Origin: Chrysaora quinquecirrha | Lineage: Eukaryota; Cnidaria; Scyphozoa; Semaeostomeae; Pelagiidae | Direction of reading: 5' to 3' | Length of the DNA stretch: 64,000 bases | Assembly (NCBI GenBank): GCA_014526335.1 | Contig: JACTAT010000166.1 | Coordinates: 1 to 64,000 of the forward strand | Shown here: positions 1 to 11,259 of the stretch, piece by piece | Layout: every line of letters begins with the position of its first letter | Position numbering within the stretch: position 1 is the first letter of the stretch | Notes under the pieces: generated by a model | Database searches by the model: none | Seen by the model: only the letters and a program-made list of their open reading frames with translations | Told to the model about the DNA's origin: nothing | Translations under genes and position numbers: made by a program

Positions 1-499
1 TTACACCTATGACCCTATATGGTTCTATTGAGTGTCCCTTACACATCAATGAATTAAGAGTATTGATACCGGAAACAAGTGAGAATAGCGTGTAAAGATG
101 TCAGCGATTTCTTAAAGGGGATTGGGTACTATGGTGGTATAATTTGGATAGGGATGCTGTAGTTACGTTTTTTAGGTCTAAAATTTGTGCACGAATTATT
201 TTTTTGGGTCTGTCAGTTTTACATCTATTCCAAATTCGGATTAATTTTTTTGGGTCTCAAATACAAGAAAATAAGAAGAGAATTGAGAAGAACATATACT
301 CCAAACAAAATTAAGATCAAGAAGTTGGGGACCTGGGCAATATGAATGTAGCCTTTTGTATTCCACTGTATTTGGAGATCTCCAAATCTAAACAGTTACA
401 TCAATAGGGACACGTGGCCTTCTCTTTTGTTTTATCTTTTAAAGATCGCTGAATAATTTCTGGTTACGTTGTGTGATAAAATATTTGTCTCAGGGCCCA

Positions 500-965
500 T
501 CAATCCTCTTCGCGGCCCTGCGTGGGGGAAGGGTCCTCGTCTACAAAGAATACGTGAAGGGTTGATAGGAGAGCCATGGCATTACTGATTGCTTGCAATG
601 GTAGATTTAACATTACGTGTGTACTTACTTTGGTTCAAATGAACTGAAATTTCACCGGATCCACCTGCATTCGACGTAGACATCCTTGGTTGCTGTTGCT
701 GTACGTTAGTCGATGAGCGAATTGTGGGGAACGCATTCGCTAAATAGCCATTAACACTAGTACCTGTTTCGCCTTGAATAAGCGCTCTTCTATTCAAGGA
801 GCTCAATCTATCTGCAGCCTCCAAAAGGTCGCTGACAATTTGCTGATCTTCGCCACGGTTTCCTTGCCTGTCCATCGCGAGATCAAGGCAAGAAAAAATA
901 CACTCCTGCACATGGTCGAGAACGGGACCTGTGTTCTGGCAGACCGCATCTATCTTTCCTCACGG
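500..965 (-). CDS. 3' end of an unidentified host gene (two exons, 88-bp intron)
   Basis: On the minus strand an open stretch from about 965 ends at a strong splice donor (CAAA|GTAAGT, last exon base 629). An 88-bp intron follows, with a pyrimidine-rich acceptor (TTCTTTGTAG, exon resuming at 540), and a 13-codon last exon ends in TGA at 500-502. Joining the exons keeps one frame through the phase-1 junction. The first exon contains an amphipathic helical-looking segment (SDLLEAADRLSSLNRRALI), then a Ser/Gln/Asn-rich, probably disordered stretch with a QQQQ run; the tail is acidic (EDPSPTQGREED). No family is recognised. The upstream acceptor near 960-970 is uncertain, and earlier exons should lie at higher coordinates, where mobile DNA now dominates. 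The splice signals and continuous frame support a real gene end. A decayed repeat-borne ORF is the alternative. Confidence 0.45.
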
Positions 966-1146
966 GGGTAATGCTCCAAAAGTTTGAGCTCCGGAAAGAT
1001 CCTTACAGACCGAAACCGACGAATATGATAACACTTTCATCCCCCCTTGAGAATTTGCAATTAGTGAAGCCAAAGCCAAAATAATGTAATATGAACTGCA
1101 TACAAATTCTAAACTGAGATGCATTTTTGACATTTTTGACCTTTTA

Positions 1147-1402
1147 GACATACACAAAAGTTTTCGTTTTGACATACACAAAAGTTTTAGTTTTGACATA
1201 CACAAAAGATTTAGTTTTGACATACACAAAAGTTTAATTTTTGACATACACAAAAGTTTTAGTTTTGACATACACAAAAGTAAATTTATAAGAGATCAGC
1301 ACAAAAATATGTTCTCACATACACATTTTTATGTCTTGACAAGCACAAAAGTTGAAAATGACATACACAAAAAAGTATTTTGATATACACAAAAGTTTCA
1401 AT
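1147..1402. repeat. 24-bp tandem repeat (GACATACACAAAAGTTT unit), decaying at the right end
   Basis: A 24-bp unit beginning GACATACACAAAAGTTTT repeats five to six times almost perfectly from 1147 to about 1281. Degenerate copies with altered spacing continue to about 1402. It is a small minisatellite and no coding role is apparent. Confidence 0.85.
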
Positions 1403-1903
1403 GTTTTTTGCCGCAACGGCGCGCCATAAGTGTAGGCTAAAGAGAATTAGAAGGAAAAACTTCGAATGGATGAAAGTTAGATAATTTGAGTTTAAAATGT
1501 CAGGTGAATCATACGTCTGAACAAGCATGGATTATCACGCAACCTTCCTCGTGATATCTCTTCAAAAATTTTGGCCTATAACTTTTCGGCTAGACTGGTA
1601 CATAACTTTGTCTCATGCTCTTCGTTCTACTACATACAAAGCTGAGCGCTCCTAGAATAAATTAGCTAGCTGTTCCTTGCACTAAATGAATCTGTCCAAG
1701 TTTATTAATTAGATCTTTGTCTCTTGCACTTATCTATCTCCTTTCCGTTGATGCGACTGGTAGTAATATAGACACTCGTGGCCTAGACTTGCCCTATCTC
1801 TATTTGTGTCCATGTCTATTTCTCAATATTCTTCTCCTGAGGCTCAGGCCCCGTTTACATTGTATCGGATCACTTTTTGATCCGCTACAAAAAGTGTTCC
1901 CAT

Positions 1904-2145
1904 TGTTGGGACGATTACGTAGCTGTCAATCATATATGGACTTTGAACTGAGACCGCGTGTTCAGTTGACACAAGTTCTCAGTTGTGATTTAACGAGTCG
2001 AAAAGAAGGTTGTTTTTCAAATATTTTTTGTTATTAGGCTTGCTGATATTTTATAAATTGTTATGTTCTGTTATTGAACTTGCTCGTCTCTGATTTATCA
2101 ACACGATTTACCCTCAAGAACGGTCTTAGGACCAAACATCACAAT
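1904..2145 (+). repeat. 5' LTR of the BEL/Pao element
   Basis: It begins TGTTGGGACGATTACG and ends CAAACATCACAAT; the same sequence recurs at 7874-8116. The primer-binding site starts a few bases downstream, at 2150. Confidence 0.93.
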
Positions 2146-2203
2146 ATATTGGCGCCCGATGAGGGACTCGACGAGCCTGGATTTCTAGATTTGAAAAATC
2201 AAC

Positions 2204-3040
2204 ATGAGCACCGAAGCCGAAGCAAGCAAAGCGAAATTGACACGACTGAAAGCATCGAGAAAGTCACATCGTGGCGTGACTACGAGATACATGAACGAAG
2301 CCGATGAATTGCTGAGCCGAACGACATTAGATGAAAGTCAAAAGGAAAGACTTGTCAATTTAAGAGAACAACTGAAGCAAAAGATAAACTTGCTGAATAG
2401 TTTGGATGAAGATATTGTCCAAAACTGCGAAATTTCCGAAATTGAGAAGGAAGTTGAGGAATCCGAAGTGATCAGCTTTCGACTAACCGAATTGACGACG
2501 AGAATGGAACGAGCATTAACGATTGAAACCCGAAGAAACGTACGAGAATTTAGTCCTGGAGCTAGAAGTTTGAATTCAGCAAGTAGTGACAGCAAAACAT
2601 ATTCGAAGTTACCGAAATTGGATATGCAAAAGTTCAATGGAGATATTCTGAAATTTATGGGATTTTGGGATCGATTCGAAACTGCAATTGATAAAAACGA
2701 CGACATACCGACAATTGAAAAGTTCAATTACTTGCAATACTATCTTGAAGGCCCAGCAGCGAGAAATATTGATGGATTGCTGATAACCGAAGCAAATTAT
2801 AAAGTTGCAAAAGATATTCTACAGAAGCGTTATGGAAGATCACAGCTTATCATTTCAGCCCACGTCGAAGAATTATTGAAACTGAAACCCTGTTCGAACG
2901 AAAAACCGAATCAACTGCGATATATTTACGACAAAATAAGTATTCACGTCCGCTTGGAGCAGTGGCGGCGCCAGCTCCATTTACGACAAAATAAGTATTC
3001 ACGTCCGAGGAATGGAGAGTCTTGGCGCCGCCACTGCTTG
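2204..3040 (+). pseudogene. BEL/Pao gag, DUF1759-like part, frameshifted
   Basis: The ATG at 2204 is the first good start after the primer-binding site. The N-terminal half is charged and coiled-coil-like. From about 2605 the sequence shows the DUF1759 hallmark of BEL Gag, a KLDMQKFNGD stretch followed by FWDRFETAI and a segment ending in YLEGPAARNI. Near 2950 the frame leaves the family pattern, in the same place as an 84-bp foldback insertion (2953-3043). That insertion is a multiple of three, so a separate one-base loss is also needed to explain the shift. Gag would package element RNA in the cytoplasm; this copy cannot make a full-length protein by standard decoding. Confidence 0.85.
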
Positions 3041-3043
3041 GAG
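2953..3043. mobile_element. Tiny hAT-like foldback insertion inside gag, with 7-bp target duplication
   Basis: CTTGGAG occurs at 2953-2959 and again at 3037-3043. Between them are inverted ends CAGTGGCGGCGCCA / TGGCGCCGCCACTG around a 29-bp core (2979-3007). That core is an exact second copy of the gag sequence immediately upstream (2924-2952). Net insertion is 84 bp. The CAGTGGCGG ends resemble hAT termini, and a shared flanking G could make the duplication 8 bp, which would also fit hAT. Confidence 0.7.
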
Positions 3044-4647
3044 TCAGATCCGAAGCGTATGGAAGCATGCTTATACCTGTTATTATGGGAAAATTACCAC
3101 CAGAAATCAGAGTTCAAGTAGCAAGATTAACCTCTGCTGATATATGGTCATTGGGAGAGCTTTTGAATTTGCTGAGGCGAGAAGTCGAAGCCCGAGAAGT
3201 TGGAGAAGCGACGAAAGTTAACGAAGAGAAACCTGCAGGAGCAGCGTACAGAAATCCAACAAGAAACACAGCCACAGCCTTATTTGCCGAAACAGAAAAG
3301 CCGAAGCCAAAATTCGATTGTGTTTACTGCAAAGGTGAGCATTTCTCAGCATCATGCGAAGCTGTGAAGGATGCAAACAAACGCAAGGAAATTTTACGAA
3401 AATTTGGGAGATGTTATCACTGCCTACGTGTTGGACACACATCAAGAAATTGTTCATTTGGAAGAAATTGCCGAAATTGTGGAAAGTCTCACCATCAGTC
3501 AATTTGCCCAGGAAAAATTGGTCAAGAATACACAAAATCAAGATCAGCAGAGGAGAGTAAAACGACAAACGAAGGCATCACCGAAAATCCTACCACGAGT
3601 GCGTCGGCCACAACGAGAAGTAAGTCACGAGTTTTACTTCAAACAGCGAGAACCGTCGCATATAAACCAGGAGAAACGGTAGGTGTTCCTGTTCGAGTAT
3701 TGTTTGATAATGGTAGTCAGCGTACCTATGTAACTGAAGAACTTCAAAGAAAACTAAATCTTAAGCCTGTTAAGAAAGAAACCGTTCATGTCAATACATT
3801 TGGTGGTGATAAATTTTCTAAAAACATATGCAACGTTTTGAAAGTAGATTTGCTAGGGGTAAACAACAGAAAGATGACAATACAAGCTCTGAGCTTCCCC
3901 AAACTGTGTTCAGCCTTGCCTTCAAAAATGAATTTAGAAGATTACCCCCATTTAGAGAATCTCCATTTGGCAGATTCATTCAACTGTGAGAATGACAGTA
4001 ATACTGTTGATATTTTGATCGGAGCTGATTTTTATTATGAGTTGGTAACAGGAGAAATAATTAAAGGGGATGATGGCCCCATTGCAATCAGCAGTAAATT
4101 TGGGTGGTTACTGTCTGGACCCATAAAGATTCCTGGGAGTGAAACCTCTGAAAACGAAGTTGTTTGTAATTTGATAATCGAAGGAATTGAACCGAAAACA
4201 TCTGAAAATGATGTCATTGCGAATGAATTAAAACGTTTTTGGGAAACAGAGTCAATAGGCATAAACGAAATCAAAGAAAGCCCAGAATTTCTCAACAATA
4301 TAAAGCATGAAAATGGGAGGTATGAAGTGGGTCTTCCATGGAAACAAGTTAACTCTGAACCATTAAATGATAATTACTCTTTGGCATTGAATCGTTTGAA
4401 TTTATTGTGGAATCGACTTGAAAAGAACTCTGATATCATGAATGAATATGATAATATAATAACTGATCAATTAAAAACAGGCATTCTTGAAGAAGTTCCA
4501 GCAAAGGAACAGTCGAAAGAGTTTATTGACAAGAATAATGTGCATTTCTTAAGCCATTTCGGTGTTGTAAGAAAAGATAGCGAAACTACGAAGTTGCGAA
4601 TTGTTTTCGATGGTTCTGCCAAAGGGCAGGACAAGAACTGTCAATAA
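3044..4647 (+). pseudogene. BEL/Pao zinc-knuckle, aspartic protease and start of reverse transcriptase
   Basis: One open frame runs from the shifted end of gag to a stop at about 4645. In order it carries three CCHC-type zinc knuckles (about 3319-3510; for example CYHCLRVGHTSRNC), an A17/DUF1758 protease with active-site Asp in VLFDNGSQRTYV (about 3700-3735; DNG replaces the usual DTG/DSG), and the start of the reverse transcriptase with the KLRIVFDGSA box (about 4590-4620). This fits a single gag-pol polyprotein. The stop at 4645 cuts the polymerase, so the copy is probably inactive. Confidence 0.85.
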
Positions 4648-7600
4648 ACGATTATCTTGAAAACGGACCGAATATGATACCGCCAGTTTTGATATTCTCA
4701 CGAAATTTCGATCTTATCCCATCGCCTTGGTTTCTGATGTCGAAAAGGCATTCTTGCAAATTTCGATCAAAGAAAATGACAGAAACGCCCTACGATTTCT
4801 GTGGTACGAAAATTCAAAAGATGGAGAAAACCGAAACTTGTTCAATTGCGTTTTCGTCGATTAGTCTGGGGTCTAAAACCGAGTCCTAGTATTTTGGGAC
4901 ATGTGATCAATGAGCATCTGAAAAATTTGAAAACGTAAAACCAGAAGTTGCGGAACTGCTTCAAAATCAATTGTTTGTTGATGATTTCGTGGGTGGCGTG
5001 AAATCAGTAGAGGAAGGTGTTGAAGTTTACGATAATGCGAAAGCGATTATGAAATCCGGAGGCTTCAATTTACGCAAATGGAAGTCTAGTTCGCCAGAAT
5101 TAAATGAAATTATTGATCAAAAAGAAAATCCGCCTACAAAAACAAATCTAGAAAGTGTTCGAGAAGACGATGAGTCTTATGTGAAGGACACTTTAGGCCC
5201 TTCTACGAAAGAGAATGATCATCAATCGAAAATTTTAGGGCTGAATTGGCATATAACTGAAGATTCATTTTTCTTCAATTTCGAGAAACTTATTGAATAT
5301 GCCAACAGTTTGCCCCCAACAAAACGCTCCGTTTTGAAACTTACGGCTAAAATATATGATCCGATGGGATTCCTATCGCCAGTTACGATAGCATTGAAAC
5401 AAATGTTTCAAAGTCTGTGCGTAAATAACGTGAATTGGGATGACAAATTGGAAGGCGACTTTCGACGAAAGTTTGATTCGATTGTTTTTGGTTTGGCCAG
5501 ACTACATAATTTGAAAATTCCGCGATGTTTATTTGATAAGCAAAAGAATGTGAAACAATACGAATTACACGGATTTTCGGACGCAAGCAGTTACGCTTAC
5601 GCAGCGGTTGTATATCTGCTTACAAGATACGATGATGGCTCTATTTCGGTGAATTTAATTGCTTCAAAGTCAAGAATCGCGCCTATTAACAAGCAAACAA
5701 TACCTCGGTTAGAATTGCTAGGAGCCGTGATTTTATCGCGATTAATGAAAGGTATTTTGGCTTCACTGGAAACTGTCTTGAAACAAAATCTTGATTGCTT
5801 TTATTGGGTTGATTCAAACGTAGCACTTTGCTGGATTCGAAACGAAAAATTATGGAAGACATACGTACAGAACAGAATCAACGAAATTCACAAGAATTCG
5901 AAAGCCAATAAATGGGGTTTTTGTCCTGGAACCCTAAATCCTGCGGACTTGCCTTCGCGCGGAATAAAACCGAATGATCTTGTCTCTAACGAATTGTGGT
6001 GGCATGGACCCGAGTTTCTTAGAAAGGCTGAAGAAGACTGGCCAAAACCCCCAATTGACAGGAACGCAGAATTAAAAGCAGATGAGGAAATAGTGAAACA
6101 GAAAGAACCCCTCGTTACACATGTTTTAGTGAATACTGAAACAGAGAATTCAGCAGGACTGTTGAATGTTATTCAGATTAATCGATTCAGTTCGAAGTCA
6201 AAACTGATTCGAACTGTAGCATGGATTTTACGATTTATAGCGAAACTGAAATCTGCAGTCAAAAAAGAACCTATTTTGGAATGTTATCGAAGTGAAAACT
6301 TGTCGTTCACAGAAATTGAAAACTCAGAAATAGAAACATTGAAGTCGATTCAAAAGGAATCGTTTCCTGAAGAACTCTTGTATTTAAAAACCGAAAGTGC
6401 CAAATCAAAGGTGCCAAGACTAGTGAAGGAATTTGGAATTTTCATCGATGATAAAGGATTATTGAGATGCAGAACAAGATTGAAAAATGCGAATGTTCCA
6501 TGCGAGAGCAAAACGCCCATTTTGCTTCGTGGAAATAATAATTATTCGGATCTCGTTATCAAGGAAGTACATAGTAATGTAGCGCACAGTGGAGTGAGAC
6601 ATACTCTATCGGTAATACGAGAAAGATATTGGATATTGAAGGGACGAGAAGCAACAAAACGTATTGTTCGAAAATGTTTCATCTGCAAGAAATTTGGAGG
6701 AATTCCGTATTCGACGTTACAAGCGCACGATTTGCCATCGTTTCGTGTTGATGATGCACCTCCATTTAGCAATATTGGAATTGACTTTGCCGGACCGCTG
6801 TTTGTATCGAAAAATGATATAGAATCGAAAGTGTATATATGTTTGTTTACTTGCGCATCTACGAGAGCCTTGCACCTCGAACTAGTTGAAAGTCTTGATA
6901 CTACAAATTTTTTACGCTGTTTTCGACGCTTCGCTGCAAGAAGAGGATTGCCTCGATTAATTGTTTCTGACAACGCTAAAACGTTCAAAGCGGGTAGTAA
7001 GGAAATAAAGAATATCGTAAGATCGAATGTCGTTAAAGAATTCTTCGTTAAAAAGGCATAGAATGGCGATACATACCGAGTTGTCTCCGTGGTTTGGAGC
7101 ATTTTGGGAACGATTAGTGGGATCTGTTAAACGTTGTTTACGTCGAGTGATCGGACAAGCGAAACTCACTTACGATGAATTACAAACAATAATTGTCGAG
7201 GTTGAAGGAATTGTCAATTCTAGACCGCTTACTTATGTATATAATGATTCAGAAGGAGTTTCCTTTGCACTTACGCCGTCGCATTTGATTTACGGACGAA
7301 GAGTTACGAATATGCCATCAGATACTGTATTTGAAATTGTCTCAACAAATGAAGCTCTTACGAAACGTGCTAAACATCATCAAAAGTTATTAGAGCAGTT
7401 TACGAATATCTGGAGACAGGAGTACTTGTTAAATTTACGTGAACGTGTCGTCAACAAAATTGCAACTAAGAGACCAGAGATCAAAAAGGGAGATATTGTT
7501 CTTCTAAAAAATGACAAAACTAAACGAACATTCTGGAAACTCGCTCGAGTACAACAGTTGTTACCCGGGGGAGACGGTGAAGTTAGAATCGCTCTGGTAA

Positions 7601-7803
7601 AGATGTTAACTAAAGACAAGAAATCTGTTATTGTAAGAAGAAGTATTACGCATTTGATTCCAATGGAAATTGAAGTTCACGAAGAAGATATACAGAGTAA
7701 ACCTTCAACGGAAGATGTTGTCGATACGGAAAATAAAGAAGAAAGACCTAGAAGAACTGCGAAGACTATTGGTGAAATGTTGCGAAGAGATAACTTTAAT
7801 TAG
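4648..7803 (+). pseudogene. BEL/Pao pol: RT core, RNase H and integrase, with frameshifts
   Basis: From 4648 to 4970 the RT palm is readable only by changing frame (VSDVEKAFLQI, then the LFVDDF catalytic box at about 4972). From 4971 a 696-codon frame covers the Peptidase_A17/RNase H region (IYDPMGFLSP, HGFSDASSYAYAA). It continues into integrase with an HHCC zinc site (H..H..CFIC, 6570-6695) and core acids in GIDFAGPL and VSDNAKTF. Near 7060 another shift passes to the frame ending at 7803, which holds the third core acid (FWERLVGSVKR) and the DUF5641-like C-terminal domain (GDIVLLKND). Several independent breaks mark it as non-functional, or as suffering assembly indels. Confidence 0.87.
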
Positions 7804-7873
7804 TTTGACATTTGATTTTTTTTTTTGATTTGGACTCATATGATCACATATTGTGCTCATATCCGGGGGAGTA

Positions 7874-8116
7874 TGTTGGGACTATTACGTAGCTGTCAAT
7901 CATATATGGACTTTGAACTGAGACCGCGTGTTCAGTTGACACAAGTTCTCAGTTGTGATTTAACGAGTCGAAAAGAAGGTTGTTTTTCAAATATTTTTTG
8001 TTATTAGGCTTGCTGATATTTTATAAATTGTTATGTTCTGTTATTGAACTTGCTCGTCTCTGATTTATCAACACGATTTACCCTCAAGAACGGTCTCTAG
8101 GACCAAACATCACAAT
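7874..8116 (+). repeat. 3' LTR of the BEL/Pao element
   Basis: This direct copy of 1904-2145 is preceded by a polypurine tract at 7863-7873. It differs from the 5' copy by one substitution (ACTATT for ACGATT) and one inserted base near its end. Confidence 0.93.
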
Positions 8117-8579
8117 AAAACGCAGATTTTCTTTTTCATTGGCAAAATCATTTCTCAAGAATGATGTTTGTAATTCCACGACTCAACAAGCAACCAGATT
8201 AAATTTGTGCGGGAAAATTTAACCTCGATGTGAATGGAAAATGGCCTCTTTGCGAATAAGCATCAAAAAGTGTATCGGATAGAAATGTTTAGGTACAAGA
8301 TTGATCCTCTTTCCTAGCAGGTACAAAATCTGTACGGATAAGTGAACAAAAATTGTATCGGATCACTTTTCGTGTGTAAACGGAACCCTTATCCGATACA
8401 CTTTTTGTAGCGGATCAAAAAGTGATCCGCTACAGTGTAAACGGGGCCTTGCTGTTCGGCCATGGTTTGGAAAAAAAATTTAGGCAATAACTGACACTGC
8501 TAAACGATCCTTGAGCAATGTTAAATGTAATGCACAGCGATATATTAGTAACCGAATTCAGAAATAATTAACGTTTTAC

Positions 8580-8786
8580 CTTTTTTGGCAGCTTTAACGA
8601 GGTCCCGGTCATCAAGCTCTTGATTCTCATCCTCTGGATCGCTTAGATCATTGTTTTCGTCGTCATCCACTTCATCTTCATCACTGTCGTGGTTCTCTGG
8701 GTCACTGTTCTTCCCTTCATTTTCATCTGGCAAATCGTTCTCTTCGGAAACTTCTTTTGGAAGCTCATCACTTTCCTTAGCTCGTA
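8580..8786 (-). CDS. Secreted-peptide gene 1, exon 2 (acidic propeptide)
   Basis: The acceptor CCCCTTTAG precedes base 8786, and the donor AAAAAAG|GTAAAA follows base 8580. Both junctions are phase 1, so the exon is symmetric. It encodes 68 complete codons dominated by Asp and Glu (DSDEDEVDDDENNDL) and ends in a short basic turn, VKAAKK. Joined to the exon at 9995-10055 the frame continues directly. Acidic propeptides of this kind neutralise a cationic mature peptide in several antimicrobial-peptide families; that role is inferred here. The expected cationic exon 3 is not seen between this exon and the left edge. The BEL element and its host MITE lie directly downstream, in what should be intron 2. 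Reading through the donor would add only about ten codons before a stop. Confidence 0.7.
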
Positions 8787-8877
8787 CTAAAGGGGATATA
8801 AATCAGATATAAGGGAATTCATCTTAAATACCGTCGTCGTTCTTTATATTCTACTTTGGTCTTATCTTCACGGCCTA

Positions 8878-9251
8878 CACTTTTTTTTTAATAAGCAACT
8901 TGACTTTCGTCCAGCCCTCGAAGTTGCTTAAAATTTTGGACATTTCAGCCCTCAAAGTTGCTTAAAAGTTGCTTAACCTTTTTTACCTAACAACCACCCC
9001 TGACTTTGCGGGTCAAAATCGTCAACTGTTAGGCCTATAACACGACTTTTGGGAGACAGTAAGTGGAAAAACGTTAGCTAAAGAACTTCAACATGCAAAA
9101 CAAACAATTTCCTAACAACATGAAAGCGTATAAGCTTGGTTGCTTGACTTCTTAGTTGCTTACAGAATTCAATTGAGCCCTCAAGTTGCTTAATGTTAAG
9201 GTCAGTTCAGCCCTAGTTGCTTATTGAGTGGTTGCTTATTTAAAAAAAGTG
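8878..9251. mobile_element. MITE, GTTGCTTA-word subfamily
   Basis: Ends are inverted: CACTTTTTTTTTAATAAGCAAC and GTTGCTTATTTAAAAAAAGTG, 374 bp apart. The interior repeats the terminal word GTTGCTTA / TAAGCAAC many times on both strands. No ORF is apparent. Confidence 0.8.
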
Positions 9252-9994
9252 CATACATTCACCCACCGCAAATGCTGTTATAAACCCCCAACCTCTAATA
9301 AAGGCCCAGCCTCTATCAAACGCCAGTTTCCAATAAGCGCCCCCTTTAAAATCTCGAACATTAAATAAACACCCGGGGGCGTATATTAGAGCATTTACGG
9401 TATTCATATAAATATTGCTTTGTAAGAAAAGTCCCAGTTGCTTGCAGGAAACTTCGTAGCAAAGGTAACAATGAACAGGTTTAACCTCTTGGATATTAGT
9501 CATGAATTAATTTGCTTTGGAATTTTTAACCTTATTATTGAAAACTAACCACTACCCTTACAACTTATGTAAAAAAAAACACCAAAAGCTCGACTAACAA
9601 AGAGTTTAACAACCTATAAGGAGGGGGCTGTGCGCATGACGGTATGCGGTTGTTCGACATTTTGAGACCGGTTTTACTGTTTTTACGTTAAATTAGTATG
9701 ATCTTGTGGTTTTTCCGTTTAGGATCTCGGTGCGGTTTTACGGTCTTCAGAAAAAATGTACACTTGGTTTTTTGGGTCAAAAATTTGCTGTTTTAAGATT
9801 TTTTGACCCCCCTACCAAATTCGCTTCGCTTTTAGGCATCAATTTCTAACTTCTTCATTTGATAATTCAAATCTACATAAACCCCAAAATCACCAAAAGC
9901 TTAAGAAACTGTAGAAACAAGCACTCAGGGCTAAGAAACTCAAAGTTTTGCAAAAATTATTCCCTCTTAACCTAAGAATTAGAACAAGGCCTAC

Positions 9995-10055
9995 CATTAA
10001 CAGTGGCTATGACCAAGAACATGGCAAGTGCCAGGAAAACAAGCTGACTTTTCAT
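9995..10055 (-). CDS. Secreted-peptide gene 1, exon 1 (signal peptide)
   Basis: A spliced-leader-like 5'UTR segment (acceptor TTTCAG, exon from 10072) precedes CTTCAAG-ATG, the same context found before the start of genes 2 and 3. The ATG at 10053-10055 opens 20 codons: a short basic n-region (MKSQ) and a hydrophobic core (LVFLALAMFLVIA). This is a classic signal peptide that would send the product to the secretory pathway. The donor (AATG|GTAGGC) leaves one base over, matching the phase-1 acceptor of the acidic exon at 8786. The exon lies in the intron-rich, MITE-rich stretch between 8.9 and 10.5 kb. Recognition rests on the shared architecture, not on a database family. Confidence 0.72.
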
Positions 10056-10229
10056 CTTGAAGGCCACAGCAGCTGAAACAGAATACAAATTGATCGTGAA
10101 TGGCAATGAAAACGGCAACTAACAGAAAATGACATTTCATATATAAGTATAAATAAGTATAAGTACAAATTTAAGAAAATATGCGCCTGTTTCTTAAGAC
10201 GTGATAAAATAAGTTGTCAAGCAACTTAC

Positions 10230-10320
10230 CTTCAACTCTCAGTATTAGCTACTAGATCTTCAAACGCTGCAACCAAGAGATCGAATGGAACTTTCCTCAA
10301 AGCCTGCGCTTTTATTTTCT
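10230..10320 (-). promoter_or_regulatory. Core promoter and 5'UTR exon of secreted-peptide gene 1
   Basis: A TATA-like AAAATAAAAGCGC (10307-10319, read on the minus strand) lies about 30 bp before a presumed start near 10285. The 5'UTR exon ends at base 10230 with donor GAAG|GTAAGTTG. Genes 2 and 3 have the same layout. Confidence 0.5.
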
Positions 10321-10550
10321 TTGTAGACAATGCATACCCTAAATTACAGAAGTTTTTTAAGTAGAAAAGATGATGGAGATTATCATAGATTTTGTGTCAG
10401 ATTTCTTGGAATTAATTCCTTGTTTTTTCCCATTCGAAACTTTTCTGGTGGATTTAGATTTTCCTCTCTGAAGCATAGAGGTTTAATCAATCGCCCATAA
10501 AAGTAGCTACATTGTCTATTAAAATGTGTAACCATTTTAAAACTTATGGC

Positions 10551-11019
10551 AACTTTTATAAGCAACTTCGCTCGGGTCTAGTTAAAAAAGTTGCTTATTT
10601 TTGGACATCTTATGGCCACCTTTTAGTAGCAAAAGTTGCTTAGTAGTTGCTTAGTCTTAACTGTATATTTTTTGCTCTAAGAATAGTGCAGAGGCTGGAA
10701 AAACAGCAAAATTTGGAGTTATCCTATATCTTTTTATGCAATATAACGCTATCACCCATTATACAGCAAAGAAATACTATAAAGAACGTCAGGCAAGAAG
10801 TATACAATATAGAGTATACCAGTAGCAAGAAGTATACCATGTAATTTTTACCATATAGAGACTTTGTATTGAATGTTAAACGGAAAACCCTCAATCAAAT
10901 GCTTCACGTAATAAATCTTAAATGTTGCTTAGGTTTTTTTCTTGTGGTACTATACGTTGCTTAAAGTTTTAGGCTTTCTACATATTGGTTGCTTATAAGC
11001 GGCTGCTTATAAAAAACTG
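10551..11019. mobile_element. MITE, GTTGCTTA-word subfamily, second copy
   Basis: Ends are TTTTATAAGCAACTTCG and GGCTGCTTATAAAA, and the interior is strewn with GTTGCTTA. It is about 470 bp, more diverged than the copy at 8878, and has no coding capacity. Confidence 0.6.
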
Positions 11020-11259
11020 CATGTAATTATTATCGCAAATGATATTAAAGGAGGCTAGCCCTTCAGTAATACTGATTAAAAAGTAATCCATAGTACGCAG
11101 TTAATTTTCCTTATATCAGTTGCATAAATTTTTTGGGGGGATGCCGCTTAATCTCAATAGAGAGGCCATTCCAAGACTAAGCGCCTCTTAGTGAAAAACT
11201 TTTATGTCCATTTTTGCAGCTTCTCTTTGGTAACCTTAGGACATTGGCTGGATACGGGA

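Larger units (their letters stand above)
1904..8116 (+). mobile_element. BEL/Pao LTR retrotransposon, recent but frame-broken
   Basis: Terminal repeats of 242 and 243 bp flank a 5.7-kb interior with a primer-binding site (TGGCGCCCGATGAGGG at 2150) and a purine-rich tract (CCGGGGGAGTA) just before the 3' LTR. The interior encodes a DUF1759-type Gag, CCHC knuckles, an A17-type aspartic protease, reverse transcriptase, RNase H and integrase, which is the BEL/Pao domain order. The LTRs differ by about one substitution and one 1-bp indel, pointing to a young insertion, yet the coding region is interrupted near 2950, through 4645-4970 and near 7060. No target-site duplication is evident. Confidence 0.95.
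1847..8448. mobile_element. Foldback-type MITE split by the BEL insertion
   Basis: The segment 1847-1897 begins GGCCCCGTTTACATTGTATC. It reappears as a near-perfect inverted copy at about 8398-8448, which ends in GTGTAAACGGGGCC. The arms are about 50 bp and carry GATC-containing palindromes (GGATCACTTTTTGATCC). The non-LTR sequence 8117-8448 is the rest of this element, so the BEL retrotransposon landed inside it. A related GGATC-rich element lies at 11260-11606. Confidence 0.7.
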
